A DNA stretch of 64,000 nt from CAWDDG01 sp963801065 (GTDB lineage Bacteria > Actinomycetota > Actinomycetes > Jiangellales > Jiangellaceae): the NCBI GenBank assembly GCA_963801065.1, contig CAWDDG010000009.1:62001-126000 (forward strand), given 5' to 3'. The notes below the pieces were generated by a model, which saw only the letters and a program-made list of their open reading frames with translations, was not told where the DNA came from and searched no databases. Positions 17,378 through 25,618 of this stretch are shown piece after piece. How positions within the stretch are numbered: position 1 is the stretch's first letter; each line of letters begins with the position of its first letter. A program made the translations under genes and the position numbers.

Positions 17378-18034
17378 TCACATCGCGTTCACCGGAATGG
17401 ACGCCAGCCGCGCACCGTCGCCGGCAACCACCGCCAGCTCCTCGATGCCGTCCAAGGTCGTCGCTGTCGCTCCCGGCACGTCCACGTTCCCGTCATAGCG
17501 CACGATCCAGCTGGCTGCGGTATCGGTGCGGCCCTCACGATCGCGGACGAGCAGGCTGCACCATTCTCCGGGCGCGACCCCAGCCAACCGGAGCCGGATC
17601 TCGGTGCCCCACGGGTGCGGGGTCAGCCAGGCGGTAGCCGTGACGCCCGTATCGGCCTCGGTCGCCGTGACCGAGCTCGTGCCCACCGAGACGTTCTGTC
17701 CGTCCTCAGGCGCCGCCCCGCCGCCGACGGCACCCGCCGTGACGACTGCGGCGGCCACCAGAACAGCCGCCGCCAGCATGAAGCCCACGCGACGACGTCG
17801 CCGGCTCACCACTCGTGCGTCCAGCAGCCGGTCGAGCAGGTGTCCGGACGGCTCGGGCGGCGTCAGGTCGTCGACGTGGACCCGACTCAGCAGCACCGGC
17901 ACGGGTCGCAGCTCGTCAGCCGCCGCCCGACAGGCGGCGCATCCCTCGAGGTGCGCATCCATCGCGGCGCGCTCACGCTCGTCGACCGCTCCGAGCATGT
18001 ACACGCCGATCGACTCCGTCACCACGCAACTCAT
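17378..18034 (-). CDS. Anti-sigma factor with ZAS-like zinc motif and one membrane span
   Basis: 218 residues. The N-terminal domain has HLEGCAACRAAADEL (H-x3-C-x2-C, the ZAS signature). A single membrane segment follows near residue 79-100 (GFMLAAAVLVAAAVVTAG), then an extracytoplasmic domain ending in LASIPVNAM. By family it holds the sigma factor encoded just upstream inactive until an envelope or redox signal arrives. Its ATG overlaps the sigma stop (ATGA), a textbook sigma/anti-sigma arrangement. The outer domain resembles anti-sigma K C-terminal regions, but I would not name it. Confidence 0.88.
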   Translation of the reverse strand: MSCVVTESIGVYMLGAVDERERAAMDAHLEGCAACRAAADELRPVPVLLSRVHVDDLTPPEPSGHLLDRLLDARVVSRRRRRVGFMLAAAVLVAAAVVTAGAVGGGAAPEDGQNVSVGTSSVTATEADTGVTATAWLTPHPWGTEIRLRLAGVAPGEWCSLLVRDREGRTDTAASWIVRYDGNVDVPGATATTLDGIEELAVVAGDGARLASIPVNAM

Positions 18035-18549
18035 CGAGAGCTCACCCCGCTCTCCTCCAGAACCAGGCGCAACGCCCGAAGCGCGTAGAAGCTGCGCGAC
18101 TTCACGGTCCCTTCTGGGATCCCGAGCGCCGCCGCGGCCTGGGCGACCGACAGTCCCCCGAAGAACAGGTGCACGAGAACCTCGCGGTGAGCAGGGCTGA
18201 GCTTCCGTAGAGCGTCGGCGACCTGCCACGACAGCATGGCCTGGTCCAGCTCGTCGTCGGCCACCAGAGTCTCGGAGCCCACCAGCGGCACCTCCCGTGC
18301 CCGCGCCTGCCGGCTGCGGTGCCGCGAGATCACGAGGTTTCGCGCGACCGTGAACAGCCATGGCCGGGTCCGCTCGGCCGTGAGCGCATCGGGATGCCGC
18401 CACGCCCGGAGCAATGTCTCCTGGACGATGTCCTCTGCTTGCTGTCGGTCACCGCCCACCAGCCGACGGACGAATCCGAGCAGCGAGGCGGCGTGCTCGT
18501 CGTAGAGCGTCCGTAACAGCTCCTCGTCGGCGACCGGTCGGGCTCCCAC
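18031..18549 (-). CDS. ECF-type RNA polymerase sigma factor
   Basis: 172 residues, the normal ECF size. Region 2 includes LYDEHAASLLGFVRRLVG and AEDIVQETLLRAWRHP; region 4 includes LSPAHREVLVHLFFGGLS and GIPEGTVKSRSFYALRAL. It starts with GTG at 18549. It is translationally coupled to the membrane anti-sigma gene by a 4-nt overlap, so it is probably released in response to an envelope signal. No target promoter is evident next to it. The sequence is SigK/SigL-like, but subgroup assignment would need a profile search. Confidence 0.92.
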   Translation of the reverse strand: MGARPVADEELLRTLYDEHAASLLGFVRRLVGGDRQQAEDIVQETLLRAWRHPDALTAERTRPWLFTVARNLVISRHRSRQARAREVPLVGSETLVADDELDQAMLSWQVADALRKLSPAHREVLVHLFFGGLSVAQAAAALGIPEGTVKSRSFYALRALRLVLEESGVSSR

Positions 18550-18581
18550 ACCCTTGCTACGCCTGCGTCAGCCGTCCAGGT

Positions 18582-19430
18582 TCAGTAGGTGTAGAAGCCG
18601 CGACCCGTCTTACGGCCCAGGTCTCCCGCCGCCACCATTCGGGTCAACGTCTCGGGTGGGAAGAACTTCGGGTCGCCGGTCTCGGCGTAGATGGTCGATG
18701 TCGCGTGCCGCAGGATGTCGACGCCGGTCAGATCCGTGGTGGCGAGCGGCCCCATGGCGTGGCCGAAGCCCAGCTTGCAGGCGGTGTCGATGTCCTCGGC
18801 CGATGCCACGCCGGACTCGTACAGGCGCACAGCCTCCACGACCAGCGCGCTGATCAGCCGCGTGGTCACGAACCCGGCGACGTCGCGGTTGACGACGACG
18901 CAGGTCTTCCCCACCGACTCCGCGAACGAGCGGGCGGTGGCCAGGGTCTCGTCCGATGTGTGCAGGCCGCGAACGAGCTCGCACAACGCCATCAGCGGCA
19001 CCGGCGAGAAGAAGTGCATGCCCACGACGCTCCCGGGTCGCTGCGTCGCCGAGGCGATGGTCGTGATCGGGATCGCGCTGGTATTCGTGGCGAGCACCAC
19101 GCCGTCCCGCAATATCCGGTCGAGGTCGCGGAAGACCGCCTGCTTCACCTCGAGCTGCTCGAAGATCGCCTCGACCACGAGGTCGGCGTCCGCGGCGGCG
19201 TCGAGGTCCGTCGTCGCCGTGATCCGTGCCAACGACGCTTCGCGATCGCCGGCGGAGAGCCGGCCCTTCTCGACGAAGCGCCCCGTGCTCTCCTCGATCG
19301 CGTCGACACCGCGGCGCAGCGCCTCGTCGGAGACGTCGCGCAGGACGACGTGCCAACCCGCCTGCGCCGCTACCTGAGCGATCCCGGATCCCATGAGCCC
19401 AGCCCCGATGACGGCGACTCGCTGCGACAT
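18582..19430 (-). CDS. 3-hydroxyacyl-CoA (3-hydroxybutyryl-CoA) dehydrogenase
   Basis: 282 residues with an N-terminal NAD-binding fold (VAVIGAGLMGSGIAQ), the HAD signature region around GMHFFSPVPLMALCE and VNRDVAGFVTTRL, and the C-terminal dimerisation domain ending GRKTGRGFYTY. It oxidises L-3-hydroxyacyl-CoA to 3-ketoacyl-CoA using NAD(P). ATG at 19430 is chosen because it begins the Rossmann fold and has GGGACAGGGA upstream; the longer frame adds 20 unrelated residues. Butyryl-CoA metabolism would fit with the nearby MeaA gene, but the two are not in one operon. Confidence 0.93.
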   Translation of the reverse strand: MSQRVAVIGAGLMGSGIAQVAAQAGWHVVLRDVSDEALRRGVDAIEESTGRFVEKGRLSAGDREASLARITATTDLDAAADADLVVEAIFEQLEVKQAVFRDLDRILRDGVVLATNTSAIPITTIASATQRPGSVVGMHFFSPVPLMALCELVRGLHTSDETLATARSFAESVGKTCVVVNRDVAGFVTTRLISALVVEAVRLYESGVASAEDIDTACKLGFGHAMGPLATTDLTGVDILRHATSTIYAETGDPKFFPPETLTRMVAAGDLGRKTGRGFYTY

Positions 19431-19492
19431 TCCCTGTCCCTTTCCACATGTGGCCAACGCGGGTGTGCCGCGCCTCCCGGCTGGGCACACTG

Positions 19493-19819
19493 GTGAGCGT
19501 GCCAGGTACGGGGAGCGCGACCTACGTCCTGGGGCCGCTCCTTATTGCTGCACTGCTCGGCGTGCTACTGCTCGTCGTCCGGTGGGCGTTCGGGCGCGGC
19601 CCCGCGGCGACCGGGCGACCCCGGCCCGAGTACGGCCTTCTGCAGCCCGTCGCCGCCGCGCGCACCACCGACCAGCTCGAGCCCGTCCGGCTCGCCCTGG
19701 ACAGTGCCGGCATCCGCTGCACCGTCAGCCGTGCGACCGACGGGCACCGGCTGTTGGTCTGGCCCGACGACGCCGCCCGCGCCCGTGACCTCGTCCGCCG
19801 GGTGACCGGGAGCAGTTGA
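19493..19819 (+). CDS. Single-pass membrane protein with DUF2007-like domain
   Basis: 108 residues: one membrane helix (YVLGPLLIAALLGVLLLVVRW) and a cytoplasmic domain (TTDQLEPVRLALDSAGIRC) that follows the DUF2007 pattern of a small ferredoxin-like fold. Function unknown. GTG at 19493 is the preferred start; GTG at 19499 is possible. The gene lies antisense to the last 255 nt of the PAP2 gene, so one of the two coding assignments in 19565-19819 is probably a by-product. Its domain logic makes this one look real. Confidence 0.65.
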   Translation: MSVPGTGSATYVLGPLLIAALLGVLLLVVRWAFGRGPAATGRPRPEYGLLQPVAAARTTDQLEPVRLALDSAGIRCTVSRATDGHRLLVWPDDAARARDLVRRVTGSS

Positions 19820-20707
19820 CCGCCATTTCTCCCACGCCATGGCCACCATGACCACCACCGCCACGTAGACCCAGCCGAGGAGTGCGTCCACGACGTAATG
19901 CTCGCCGCCGTAGACCAGGGTCAGCGCCATGGCCAGCGGATATGCCGCGATCAGCAACCGCAGTGCGGGGTTCCGCACCAACGACCAGAGCGTCACGCTG
20001 ACCAGCAGCGCGAACGCGGTGTGCAATGAGGGCAGCGCGGCGATCAGGTTCGAGCCGGCCTGCGCCTGCTCCAGCCAGGCGCCTGCGCTGCGCAGCCCGA
20101 GCACGGCCCACCCGTTGGTGATGACGCGGTCGATCTCCTCGGCGACGAAGCCGTACCTGGCGGCGTACCAGGGCGGTGCCGCGGGCAGCAGGATGTAGGT
20201 CGCCAGCCCGGCGTAGGACAGCAGCACGACGCGGCGCACGTACGTCAGCCACACCGGCCGCGACCGCACGTAGAGCACCGCCGCGAGCGCCCAGGGCAGG
20301 ACGAAATGCGACGCGTAAACGAGCGACGCGACCGCGTCCCACCAGTGCGGGTCGGCCGGGTGGGAGAAGTTTTCCTGCAGCCACGCGCTCGGGAGGACGC
20401 CGCCGAACATCGACCGTTCCACGTCGACCAGCTCGGTGATCCGGATCGGCATGCCGAGTGAGTCGGCGATGCCACGGGTGTGGTCGTAGAGGATGAGCGC
20501 CGCCAGGAGCGGCAGCCAGTCCAGCACCGCGCGCATGTGGTCGCGCAGCGGCCGGCCCAGGCGGGCGGCGACGATCCCGAGCAGGATCCAGCCGGTCTGC
20601 CCGATCCGGTCGGTCGGAACCCCGACCGTCACGATGTAGACCGCGAGGACGGTCAGGTAGACGGTGAGCCCGATCCTGGGCAGCGGCCAGCTCCGCAGTC
20701 GTCCCAT
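19565..20707 (-). CDS. PAP2-family membrane phosphatase / inositol-phosphotransferase-like protein
   Basis: 380 residues with about six membrane segments. PAP2 motifs are PSLHTAFAL and GGEHYVVDALLGW, with the catalytic His residues of the two motifs. Such enzymes dephosphorylate lipid phosphates or transfer phospho-head groups at the outer membrane face. The ATG overlaps the murA stop (TGATG), so it is coupled to peptidoglycan precursor synthesis. The last 80 or so residues (after AMAWEKWRS) are low-complexity and antisense to the DUF2007-like gene. The functional protein probably ends near 19820, but no stop codon lies there in this frame. Confidence 0.8.
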   Translation of the reverse strand: MGRLRSWPLPRIGLTVYLTVLAVYIVTVGVPTDRIGQTGWILLGIVAARLGRPLRDHMRAVLDWLPLLAALILYDHTRGIADSLGMPIRITELVDVERSMFGGVLPSAWLQENFSHPADPHWWDAVASLVYASHFVLPWALAAVLYVRSRPVWLTYVRRVVLLSYAGLATYILLPAAPPWYAARYGFVAEEIDRVITNGWAVLGLRSAGAWLEQAQAGSNLIAALPSLHTAFALLVSVTLWSLVRNPALRLLIAAYPLAMALTLVYGGEHYVVDALLGWVYVAVVVMVAMAWEKWRSTAPGHPADEVTGAGGVVGPDQQPVPVGRTADGAADAGTVQGEPDGLELVGGARGGDGLQKAVLGPGSPGRRGAAPERPPDDEQ

Positions 20708-21981
20708 CACGACTCGAAGTGGTCGGGGTCGGGCTCGCGGACGACCTCCGCACCGAGCGCGTTGAGCTGCCCGACGAAGTCTGGGTAACCGCGATCGATG
20801 TGGTGAACCGCGGAGACCAGGGTCTCGCCCTCGGCCACCAGGCCGGCCAGCACCAGACCGGCACCGGCCCGGATGTCGGGCGCCACGACCGGCGCCGCCG
20901 ACAGCCGCGGGCGGCCCCGGGCCACGGCGTGGTGCCCGTCGGTCCGGACGTCGGCGCCCAGCCGGGCCAGCTCGTTGACGAACATGAACCTGGCCTCGTA
21001 GACGTTCTCGGTGACCATCGCGGTGCCGTCGGCCACCGCATTGAGCGCAACGACCATGGGCTGGAGGTCGGTGGGAAACCCCGGGTACGGCAGGGTGACG
21101 ACGTCGAACGCTCGCGGCCGCCCGGACATCGCCACCCGGAGCCCCTCGTCGGCTGTGTCGACCATGGCGCCGGCGTAGGACAGCTTGTCGAGCACGATCT
21201 CGAGGTGGTCGGCGCGGCCGTTCAGCACGGTGACGTCGCCTCGTGTCATCACCGCGGCGATCGCCCAGGTGCCGGTGACGATACGGTCCGGCACCGTGGT
21301 GTGCTCGGCTGGGCTGAGCCGGCCGACCCCCTCGATCCGCAGCGTCGACGTGCCGATGCCGTCGATCTTCGCGCCCATGCCGACGAGCATCCGGCAGATG
21401 TCGACGATCTCGGGCTCGCGGGCGACGTTGTCGATGACGGTGGCGCCGTCGGCCAGTGTCGCGGCCATGAGCAGGTTCTCGGTGGCGCCGACGCTGGGGA
21501 AGTCGAGCCAGATGCTGGTGCCGGTCAGACCCCTGGGTGCACGGGCCACCACGAAGCCGTGCTCGACGCCCACGGTCGCACCGAGTTTCTCCAGGCCCGC
21601 CAGGTGCATGCCCAGACCCCGCGACCCGATCGCGTCGCCTCCGGGCAGTGCGACGTCGGCGGCCCCGCGGCGGGCGAGCAGCGGGCCGAGCACGCAGATG
21701 GACGCCCTCAACCGACGGACCAGGTGATACGGCGCGGCGTGGTCGATCCGCTCGGGAACGTCGACGGTGACGGTCGCGCCGTCGCGCCGCACGTCGGCGC
21801 CGAGCCGGCTCAGCACGGCGGACATGTACTCGACGTCGGTGATCGATGGGACATCGTGCAGCGTGGTCCGGCCCTCGGCCAGCAACGCGGCGGCCATGAG
21901 CTTGAGCGCGCTGTTCTTCGCACCCGCGACCCGCACCTCGCCACGCAGCGAGGTGCCGCCGGTCACCCGGAACCTTTCCAT
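20707..21981 (-). CDS. murA: UDP-N-acetylglucosamine 1-carboxyvinyltransferase with Asp in place of the active-site Cys
   Basis: 424 residues. MurA transfers enolpyruvate from PEP to UDP-GlcNAc, the first committed step of peptidoglycan synthesis. Visible are GAKNSALKLMAAALL at the N-terminus, RASICVLGPLLARRG and the PEP loop LPGGDAIGSR. The loop residue equivalent to E. coli Cys115 is Asp116. That substitution is known from Mycobacterium tuberculosis and Chlamydia MurA and makes the enzyme insensitive to fosfomycin. ATG 21981 is preferred (AGGA upstream). It sits after the atp operon and DUF2550, as in mycobacteria. Confidence 0.95.
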   Translation of the reverse strand: MERFRVTGGTSLRGEVRVAGAKNSALKLMAAALLAEGRTTLHDVPSITDVEYMSAVLSRLGADVRRDGATVTVDVPERIDHAAPYHLVRRLRASICVLGPLLARRGAADVALPGGDAIGSRGLGMHLAGLEKLGATVGVEHGFVVARAPRGLTGTSIWLDFPSVGATENLLMAATLADGATVIDNVAREPEIVDICRMLVGMGAKIDGIGTSTLRIEGVGRLSPAEHTTVPDRIVTGTWAIAAVMTRGDVTVLNGRADHLEIVLDKLSYAGAMVDTADEGLRVAMSGRPRAFDVVTLPYPGFPTDLQPMVVALNAVADGTAMVTENVYEARFMFVNELARLGADVRTDGHHAVARGRPRLSAAPVVAPDIRAGAGLVLAGLVAEGETLVSAVHHIDRGYPDFVGQLNALGAEVVREPDPDHFES

Positions 21982-22048
21982 CGACGAATCCTCCCACTTG
22001 CCGCGCTCGGCTGGCGGCACCGCGCCTTGACCAACGGCCGTCCCAGCG

Positions 22049-22486
22049 CTAGGCGACGAGGTGACCGCCCGGAGGAGCTGCCTCGAGCCAGGCCAGGAAG
22101 GCCATCGACGCCGCCTCGGTCATCGACACGTCGAGCGCCCGGCTCTCGACCTCGCAGGTGAAGACGAGATGGCCGGCCGGAAGGTCGTAGGCCTCCTCGG
22201 CGTCCGGCTCTCGGCGACCGAGCACCACCAGCGCCGGCCGTCGTAGCAGGCGCTTCGGCCTGCCTCCGTAGCTGAACGTCCGGAACCACTCGAGGTCGTC
22301 GCCGCGGTAGCGGCCGACGCCGAACACCCAGCCACCGCCCCAGCCGGAGCCGCCGAGGCGCAGGCACATGTCGAACCCTCCCTCGCGCTGGAGCACGCCA
22401 CGACGCAGGAACAGCCCGCCGAGGGCGACCACCGTGAGGAGGGCGAGGGCGGCGACGATGACGGCAACCCACTCGAGCAGCGCCAT
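22049..22486 (-). CDS. DUF2550 membrane-anchored protein
   Basis: 145 residues with one N-terminal membrane helix (VAVIVAALALLTVVALGGLFL) and a cytoplasmic domain marked by GGSGWGGGWVFGVGRY and WFRTFSYGGRPKRLLRR. This is the actinobacterial DUF2550 family, found between atpC and murA in many genomes. Function unknown; the location suggests a link to envelope or energy metabolism. It lies 27 nt after atpC and is probably part of the ATP synthase transcript. Confidence 0.88.
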   Translation of the reverse strand: MALLEWVAVIVAALALLTVVALGGLFLRRGVLQREGGFDMCLRLGGSGWGGGWVFGVGRYRGDDLEWFRTFSYGGRPKRLLRRPALVVLGRREPDAEEAYDLPAGHLVFTCEVESRALDVSMTEAASMAFLAWLEAAPPGGHLVA

Positions 22487-22513
22487 CGACCCCTTCCTCC
22501 CGTGCCGGCGCCG

Positions 22514-22879
22514 TCAGCGGGACCCGGCGGCGCGCAGCCGTGTCTCCGCCCGGCGGGTGGCCTCGGCGTCGTCGCCGGCCTTCTCGAGTGCTGCCTCGGC
22601 ACGTTTGACGTCGATCTCGTCAGCGAGCTCGGCGACCTCGGCCAGAATCGAGACGACGTCGTCGGCGACGGAGAGGAACCCGCCGTGCACCGCGGCGCTG
22701 ACGACCTGGTCCTCGGGTGTGCGGATGGTGACGGGACCGGTCACCAGCAGCCCGAGCAGTGGCTGGTGGCCGGGCATGATGCCGATGTCGCCCTCGGTCG
22801 TCCTGGTGATGACGATCCGGGCCTTGCCCGACCAAACCTTGCGGTCGGCGGCCACCAGCTCGACCTGCAGTTCTGCCAC
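22514..22879 (-). CDS. atpC: ATP synthase epsilon subunit
   Basis: 121 residues: the beta-sandwich domain (ELVAADRKVWSGKAR, GDIGIMPGHQPLLGLL) and a C-terminal helical hairpin rich in Ala/Glu. In F1 it rotates with gamma and can inhibit ATP hydrolysis. GTG at 22879 is preferred over the upstream ATG because AGGAG lies 6 nt before it and the domain begins VAELQVELV. It is separated from atpD by 243 nt holding a palindromic repeat, unlike the tight spacing elsewhere in the operon. Confidence 0.93.
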   Translation of the reverse strand: MAELQVELVAADRKVWSGKARIVITRTTEGDIGIMPGHQPLLGLLVTGPVTIRTPEDQVVSAAVHGGFLSVADDVVSILAEVAELADEIDVKRAEAALEKAGDDAEATRRAETRLRAAGSR

Positions 22880-23047
22880 CGGTTCTCCTCGCATGTGACA
22901 TGACGGCCGCGCGAATGCGCGCCGCCGAGAATACCCGGACTGCCCAGGTCAGAGCGCCACGACCCCCGGTTCCCCCTCGTCTTTCGCGCCAGAAGCTCCG
23001 CGCAGTCAAGGGTCGCGCCGTGGGCAGCCCTTACCAGGGCTCTCGGG

Positions 23048-23107
23048 CCGTTACCGGGTCTCGGCACCTGGTAACGGACCCACAGGCCCACTTAACGTGA
23101 TCAATTG
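23048..23107 (-). repeat. Half copy of the 92-bp palindromic repeat, between atpD and atpC
   Basis: The segment CCGTTACCGGGT (23048-23059), loop CTCGGC, ACCTGGTAACGG (23066-23077) is a 12-bp stem with one G-T pair. It is followed by ACCCACAGGCCCACTTAACG and TGATCAATT. Reverse-complemented, this matches the left half of the complete element at 35696-35787 almost base for base. The second outer arm is missing here. On the operon transcript it would form a strong hairpin between atpD and atpC. Confidence 0.85.
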
Positions 23108-23122
23108 AGGGGACGCGGGAGA

Positions 23123-24589
23123 TCAGGAGGCGAGCTTCTGGGCCTTCTCCTCGGCCGTCTCGATGTTCCCCACCATGTGGAACGCCTGCTCGGGCAGGTG
23201 GTCGTACTCGCCCTTGCAGATCCCGTCGAACGACTCGAGCGTCTCCGAGAGCGGCACGAACACACCGGGCTGGCCGGTGAATGCCTCGGCGGCGAACATG
23301 TTCTGCGACAGGAACCGCTGTAGCCGCCGCGCCCGGTTGACCGTGACCTTGTCCTCCTCCGACAGCTCGTCGATGCCCAGGATCGCGATGATGTCCTGGA
23401 GATCCTTGTACCGCTGGAGGATCTCCTTGACCCGCTGCGCGATCCGGTAGTGGTCGGCGCCGATGTAGAGCGGGTCGAGGATCCGGCTGGAGGAGTCCAG
23501 CGGGTCGACCGCCGGGTAGATGCCCAGCTGCGAGATCGGCCGCGAGAGCACGGTACGGGCGTCGAGGTGCGCGAACGCCGTGTGCGGCGCCGGGTCGGTG
23601 ATGTCGTCGGCCGGCACGAAGATCGCCTGCATGGACGTGATCGAGTGACCGCGGGTCGAGGTGATCCGCTCCTGGAGCTCTCCCATCTCGTCGGCCAGCG
23701 TCGGCTGGTAGCCCACCGCGGACGGCATCCGGCCCAGCAGCGTCGACACCTCAGAACCCGCCTGGGTGAACCGGAAGATGTTGTCGATGAAGAGTAGGAC
23801 GTCCTGATTCTGGACGTCGCGGAAGTACTCGGCCATGGTCAGCGCCGAGAGCGCCACCCGCATCCGGGTTCCCGGCGGCTCGTCCATCTGGCCGAAGACC
23901 AGGGCGGTGTCCTTGAGGACGTTCGCCTCCTGCATCTCGACCCAGAGGTCGTTGCCCTCACGAGTGCGCTCGCCGACACCGGCGAAGACCGACGTGCCAC
24001 CGAAGTTACGGGCGACCCGGGTGATCATCTCCTGGATCAGCACCGTCTTGCCGACGCCGGCGCCGCCGAACAGGCCGATCTTGCCGCCCAGGATGTACGG
24101 AGTCAGCAGGTCGATGACCTTGATGCCGGTCTCCATCATCTGGGTGCTGCCCTCGAGCTGGTCGAAGGCCGGGGGGCTGCGGTGGATCGGCCAGCGCTCG
24201 CTGAGGTCCAGCTCCGACTCGTCGATGTCGAGTGGCTTGCCCAGGATGTTGAAGACGTGGCCCTTCACGACGTCGCCCACCGGCACCGAGATCGACTCCC
24301 CGGTGTCACGAACGGGTGCTCCGCGCACGAGCCCGTCGGTCGGCTGCATCGAGATGGCCTTCACCAGGCCGTCGCCGACATGTTGCTCGACCTCGAAGGT
24401 GAGCGTGCGGTTGCCGCCTGCCTCGTCCGGCAGCTCGACGTCGGTCTCGAGCGCGTTGTAGATGGCGGGCATCTGGTCCGACGGGAACTCGACGTCGACG
24501 ACCGGGCCGATGATCCGGGCGACATGGCCGACGGCGCCGGGCTGCGGCGCTTCCTCGGCGGCGGTGGGCTCAGTGGTCGTGGTCATCAT
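23123..24589 (-). CDS. atpD: ATP synthase beta subunit
   Basis: 488 residues, full length. It carries the catalytic nucleotide sites of F1: P-loop GGAGVGKTVL, the catalytic Glu in GVGERTREGNDL, the DELSEED-like loop as DELSEEDKV, and LLFIDNIFRFTQAGSEVS. Two adjacent ATG codons are available. ATG 24589 overlaps the atpG stop as ATGA, while 24586 has better spacing to GGGAG. It is part of atpBEFHAGDC. Confidence 0.97.
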   Translation of the reverse strand: MMTTTTEPTAAEEAPQPGAVGHVARIIGPVVDVEFPSDQMPAIYNALETDVELPDEAGGNRTLTFEVEQHVGDGLVKAISMQPTDGLVRGAPVRDTGESISVPVGDVVKGHVFNILGKPLDIDESELDLSERWPIHRSPPAFDQLEGSTQMMETGIKVIDLLTPYILGGKIGLFGGAGVGKTVLIQEMITRVARNFGGTSVFAGVGERTREGNDLWVEMQEANVLKDTALVFGQMDEPPGTRMRVALSALTMAEYFRDVQNQDVLLFIDNIFRFTQAGSEVSTLLGRMPSAVGYQPTLADEMGELQERITSTRGHSITSMQAIFVPADDITDPAPHTAFAHLDARTVLSRPISQLGIYPAVDPLDSSSRILDPLYIGADHYRIAQRVKEILQRYKDLQDIIAILGIDELSEEDKVTVNRARRLQRFLSQNMFAAEAFTGQPGVFVPLSETLESFDGICKGEYDHLPEQAFHMVGNIETAEEKAQKLAS

Positions 24590-25572
24590 TCGCTCCCTGC
24601 GGCCGCGGCGGCGAGCGCGTCCGCGCCGCCCACGATCTCGCTGATCTCCTGGGTGATCTCTGCCTGGCGGGCCTGGTTGGCCTGCTGCGTGTACATCTGC
24701 TGTAGCTCGTTCGCGTTGTCGGTTGCCGATTTCATGGCCCGGCGCCGGGCCGCGTGCTCGGCCGCGGCGGCGTCGAGAAGCGAGGTGTACACCAGGTTGC
24801 CCGCATACTGCGGAAGGAGTGCATCGAGCACGTCGTCCGGTGACGGCTCGAAGTCGTACAGAGGCAGCACCTCGTCGGCGCCGCCAACGGCCGAGGACTC
24901 GTCGGTGGTGCCGCTGACGCCCTCACTGGTGCGCACGGCGCCGGCCTCGGCGCGGTGCAGCGGTTCGGGAACATCCTCGACGACGATCGGGAGGAGCCGT
25001 CGTGCCCTGACCTCCTGGGTGACCATGTTGACGAAGTGGGTGGAGACCACGTGGATCTCGTCGACCCCGCCCTCGTCGGTGGGCGTGTTGATGGCCTCGA
25101 GCAGGTCGTCGGCGATCTTGCGGGCGTCCGGGTAGTTCGGCAGGCCGGTGAAGCCGGTGTACTCACCCGCCATCTCCCGGCCGCGGAACCTGAACCAGGT
25201 CACGCCCTTCTGGCCGACGACGTAAGGGACGACCTCCTGGCCCTCCTCGGAAAGCAGACCCGACAGCGCCTCGGTCTGCCGGATGACGTTGGCCGAGTAC
25301 GCGCCGGCGAACCCGCGGTCGCTGGTGACGACCAGAACGGCGGAGCGACGGGGCTCGCCGAGGCCCTCCAGCAGCGGGTTGTCCAACCGCGCGTTGGCAG
25401 CGGCGGCCTCCAGCGCGGCGACCAGCGCACGGGTGTACGGACGCGCAGCCTCGGCCCGCTGCTGGGCCTTGATGATCCGCGAGGCCGCGATCAGCTCCTG
25501 GGCCCGGGTGATCTTCTTCGTCGACTCGACGGAGCGGATGCGCCGCCGGAGCACTCGTAGCTCTGCTCCCAC
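24586..25572 (-). CDS. atpG: ATP synthase gamma subunit
   Basis: 328 residues. The N-terminal helix (GAELRVLRRRIRSVESTKKI) and C-terminal helix (ATDNANELQQMYTQQANQAR) form the rotating coiled-coil shaft of F1. An Asp/Ser/Gly-rich insertion after LPIVVEDVPEPLHRAEA makes it about 30 residues longer than E. coli gamma, as is usual in actinobacteria. GTG 25572 is the start: GGAGG lies upstream and the conserved N-terminus follows. The longer frame back into atpA is not coding. Confidence 0.95.
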   Translation of the reverse strand: MGAELRVLRRRIRSVESTKKITRAQELIAASRIIKAQQRAEAARPYTRALVAALEAAAANARLDNPLLEGLGEPRRSAVLVVTSDRGFAGAYSANVIRQTEALSGLLSEEGQEVVPYVVGQKGVTWFRFRGREMAGEYTGFTGLPNYPDARKIADDLLEAINTPTDEGGVDEIHVVSTHFVNMVTQEVRARRLLPIVVEDVPEPLHRAEAGAVRTSEGVSGTTDESSAVGGADEVLPLYDFEPSPDDVLDALLPQYAGNLVYTSLLDAAAAEHAARRRAMKSATDNANELQQMYTQQANQARQAEITQEISEIVGGADALAAAAAGSE

Positions 25573-25618
25573 TAGCGACCTCCCATCCGTTCCACGGTGT
25601 TCAGTGTCATCGGCGCCG

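Noticed and set aside
17378..18403. The longer 341-residue frame covering the anti-sigma gene
   Set aside because: Its first 123 residues are the sigma gene read in another frame; the ATG at 18034 with its ATGA overlap is the natural start.
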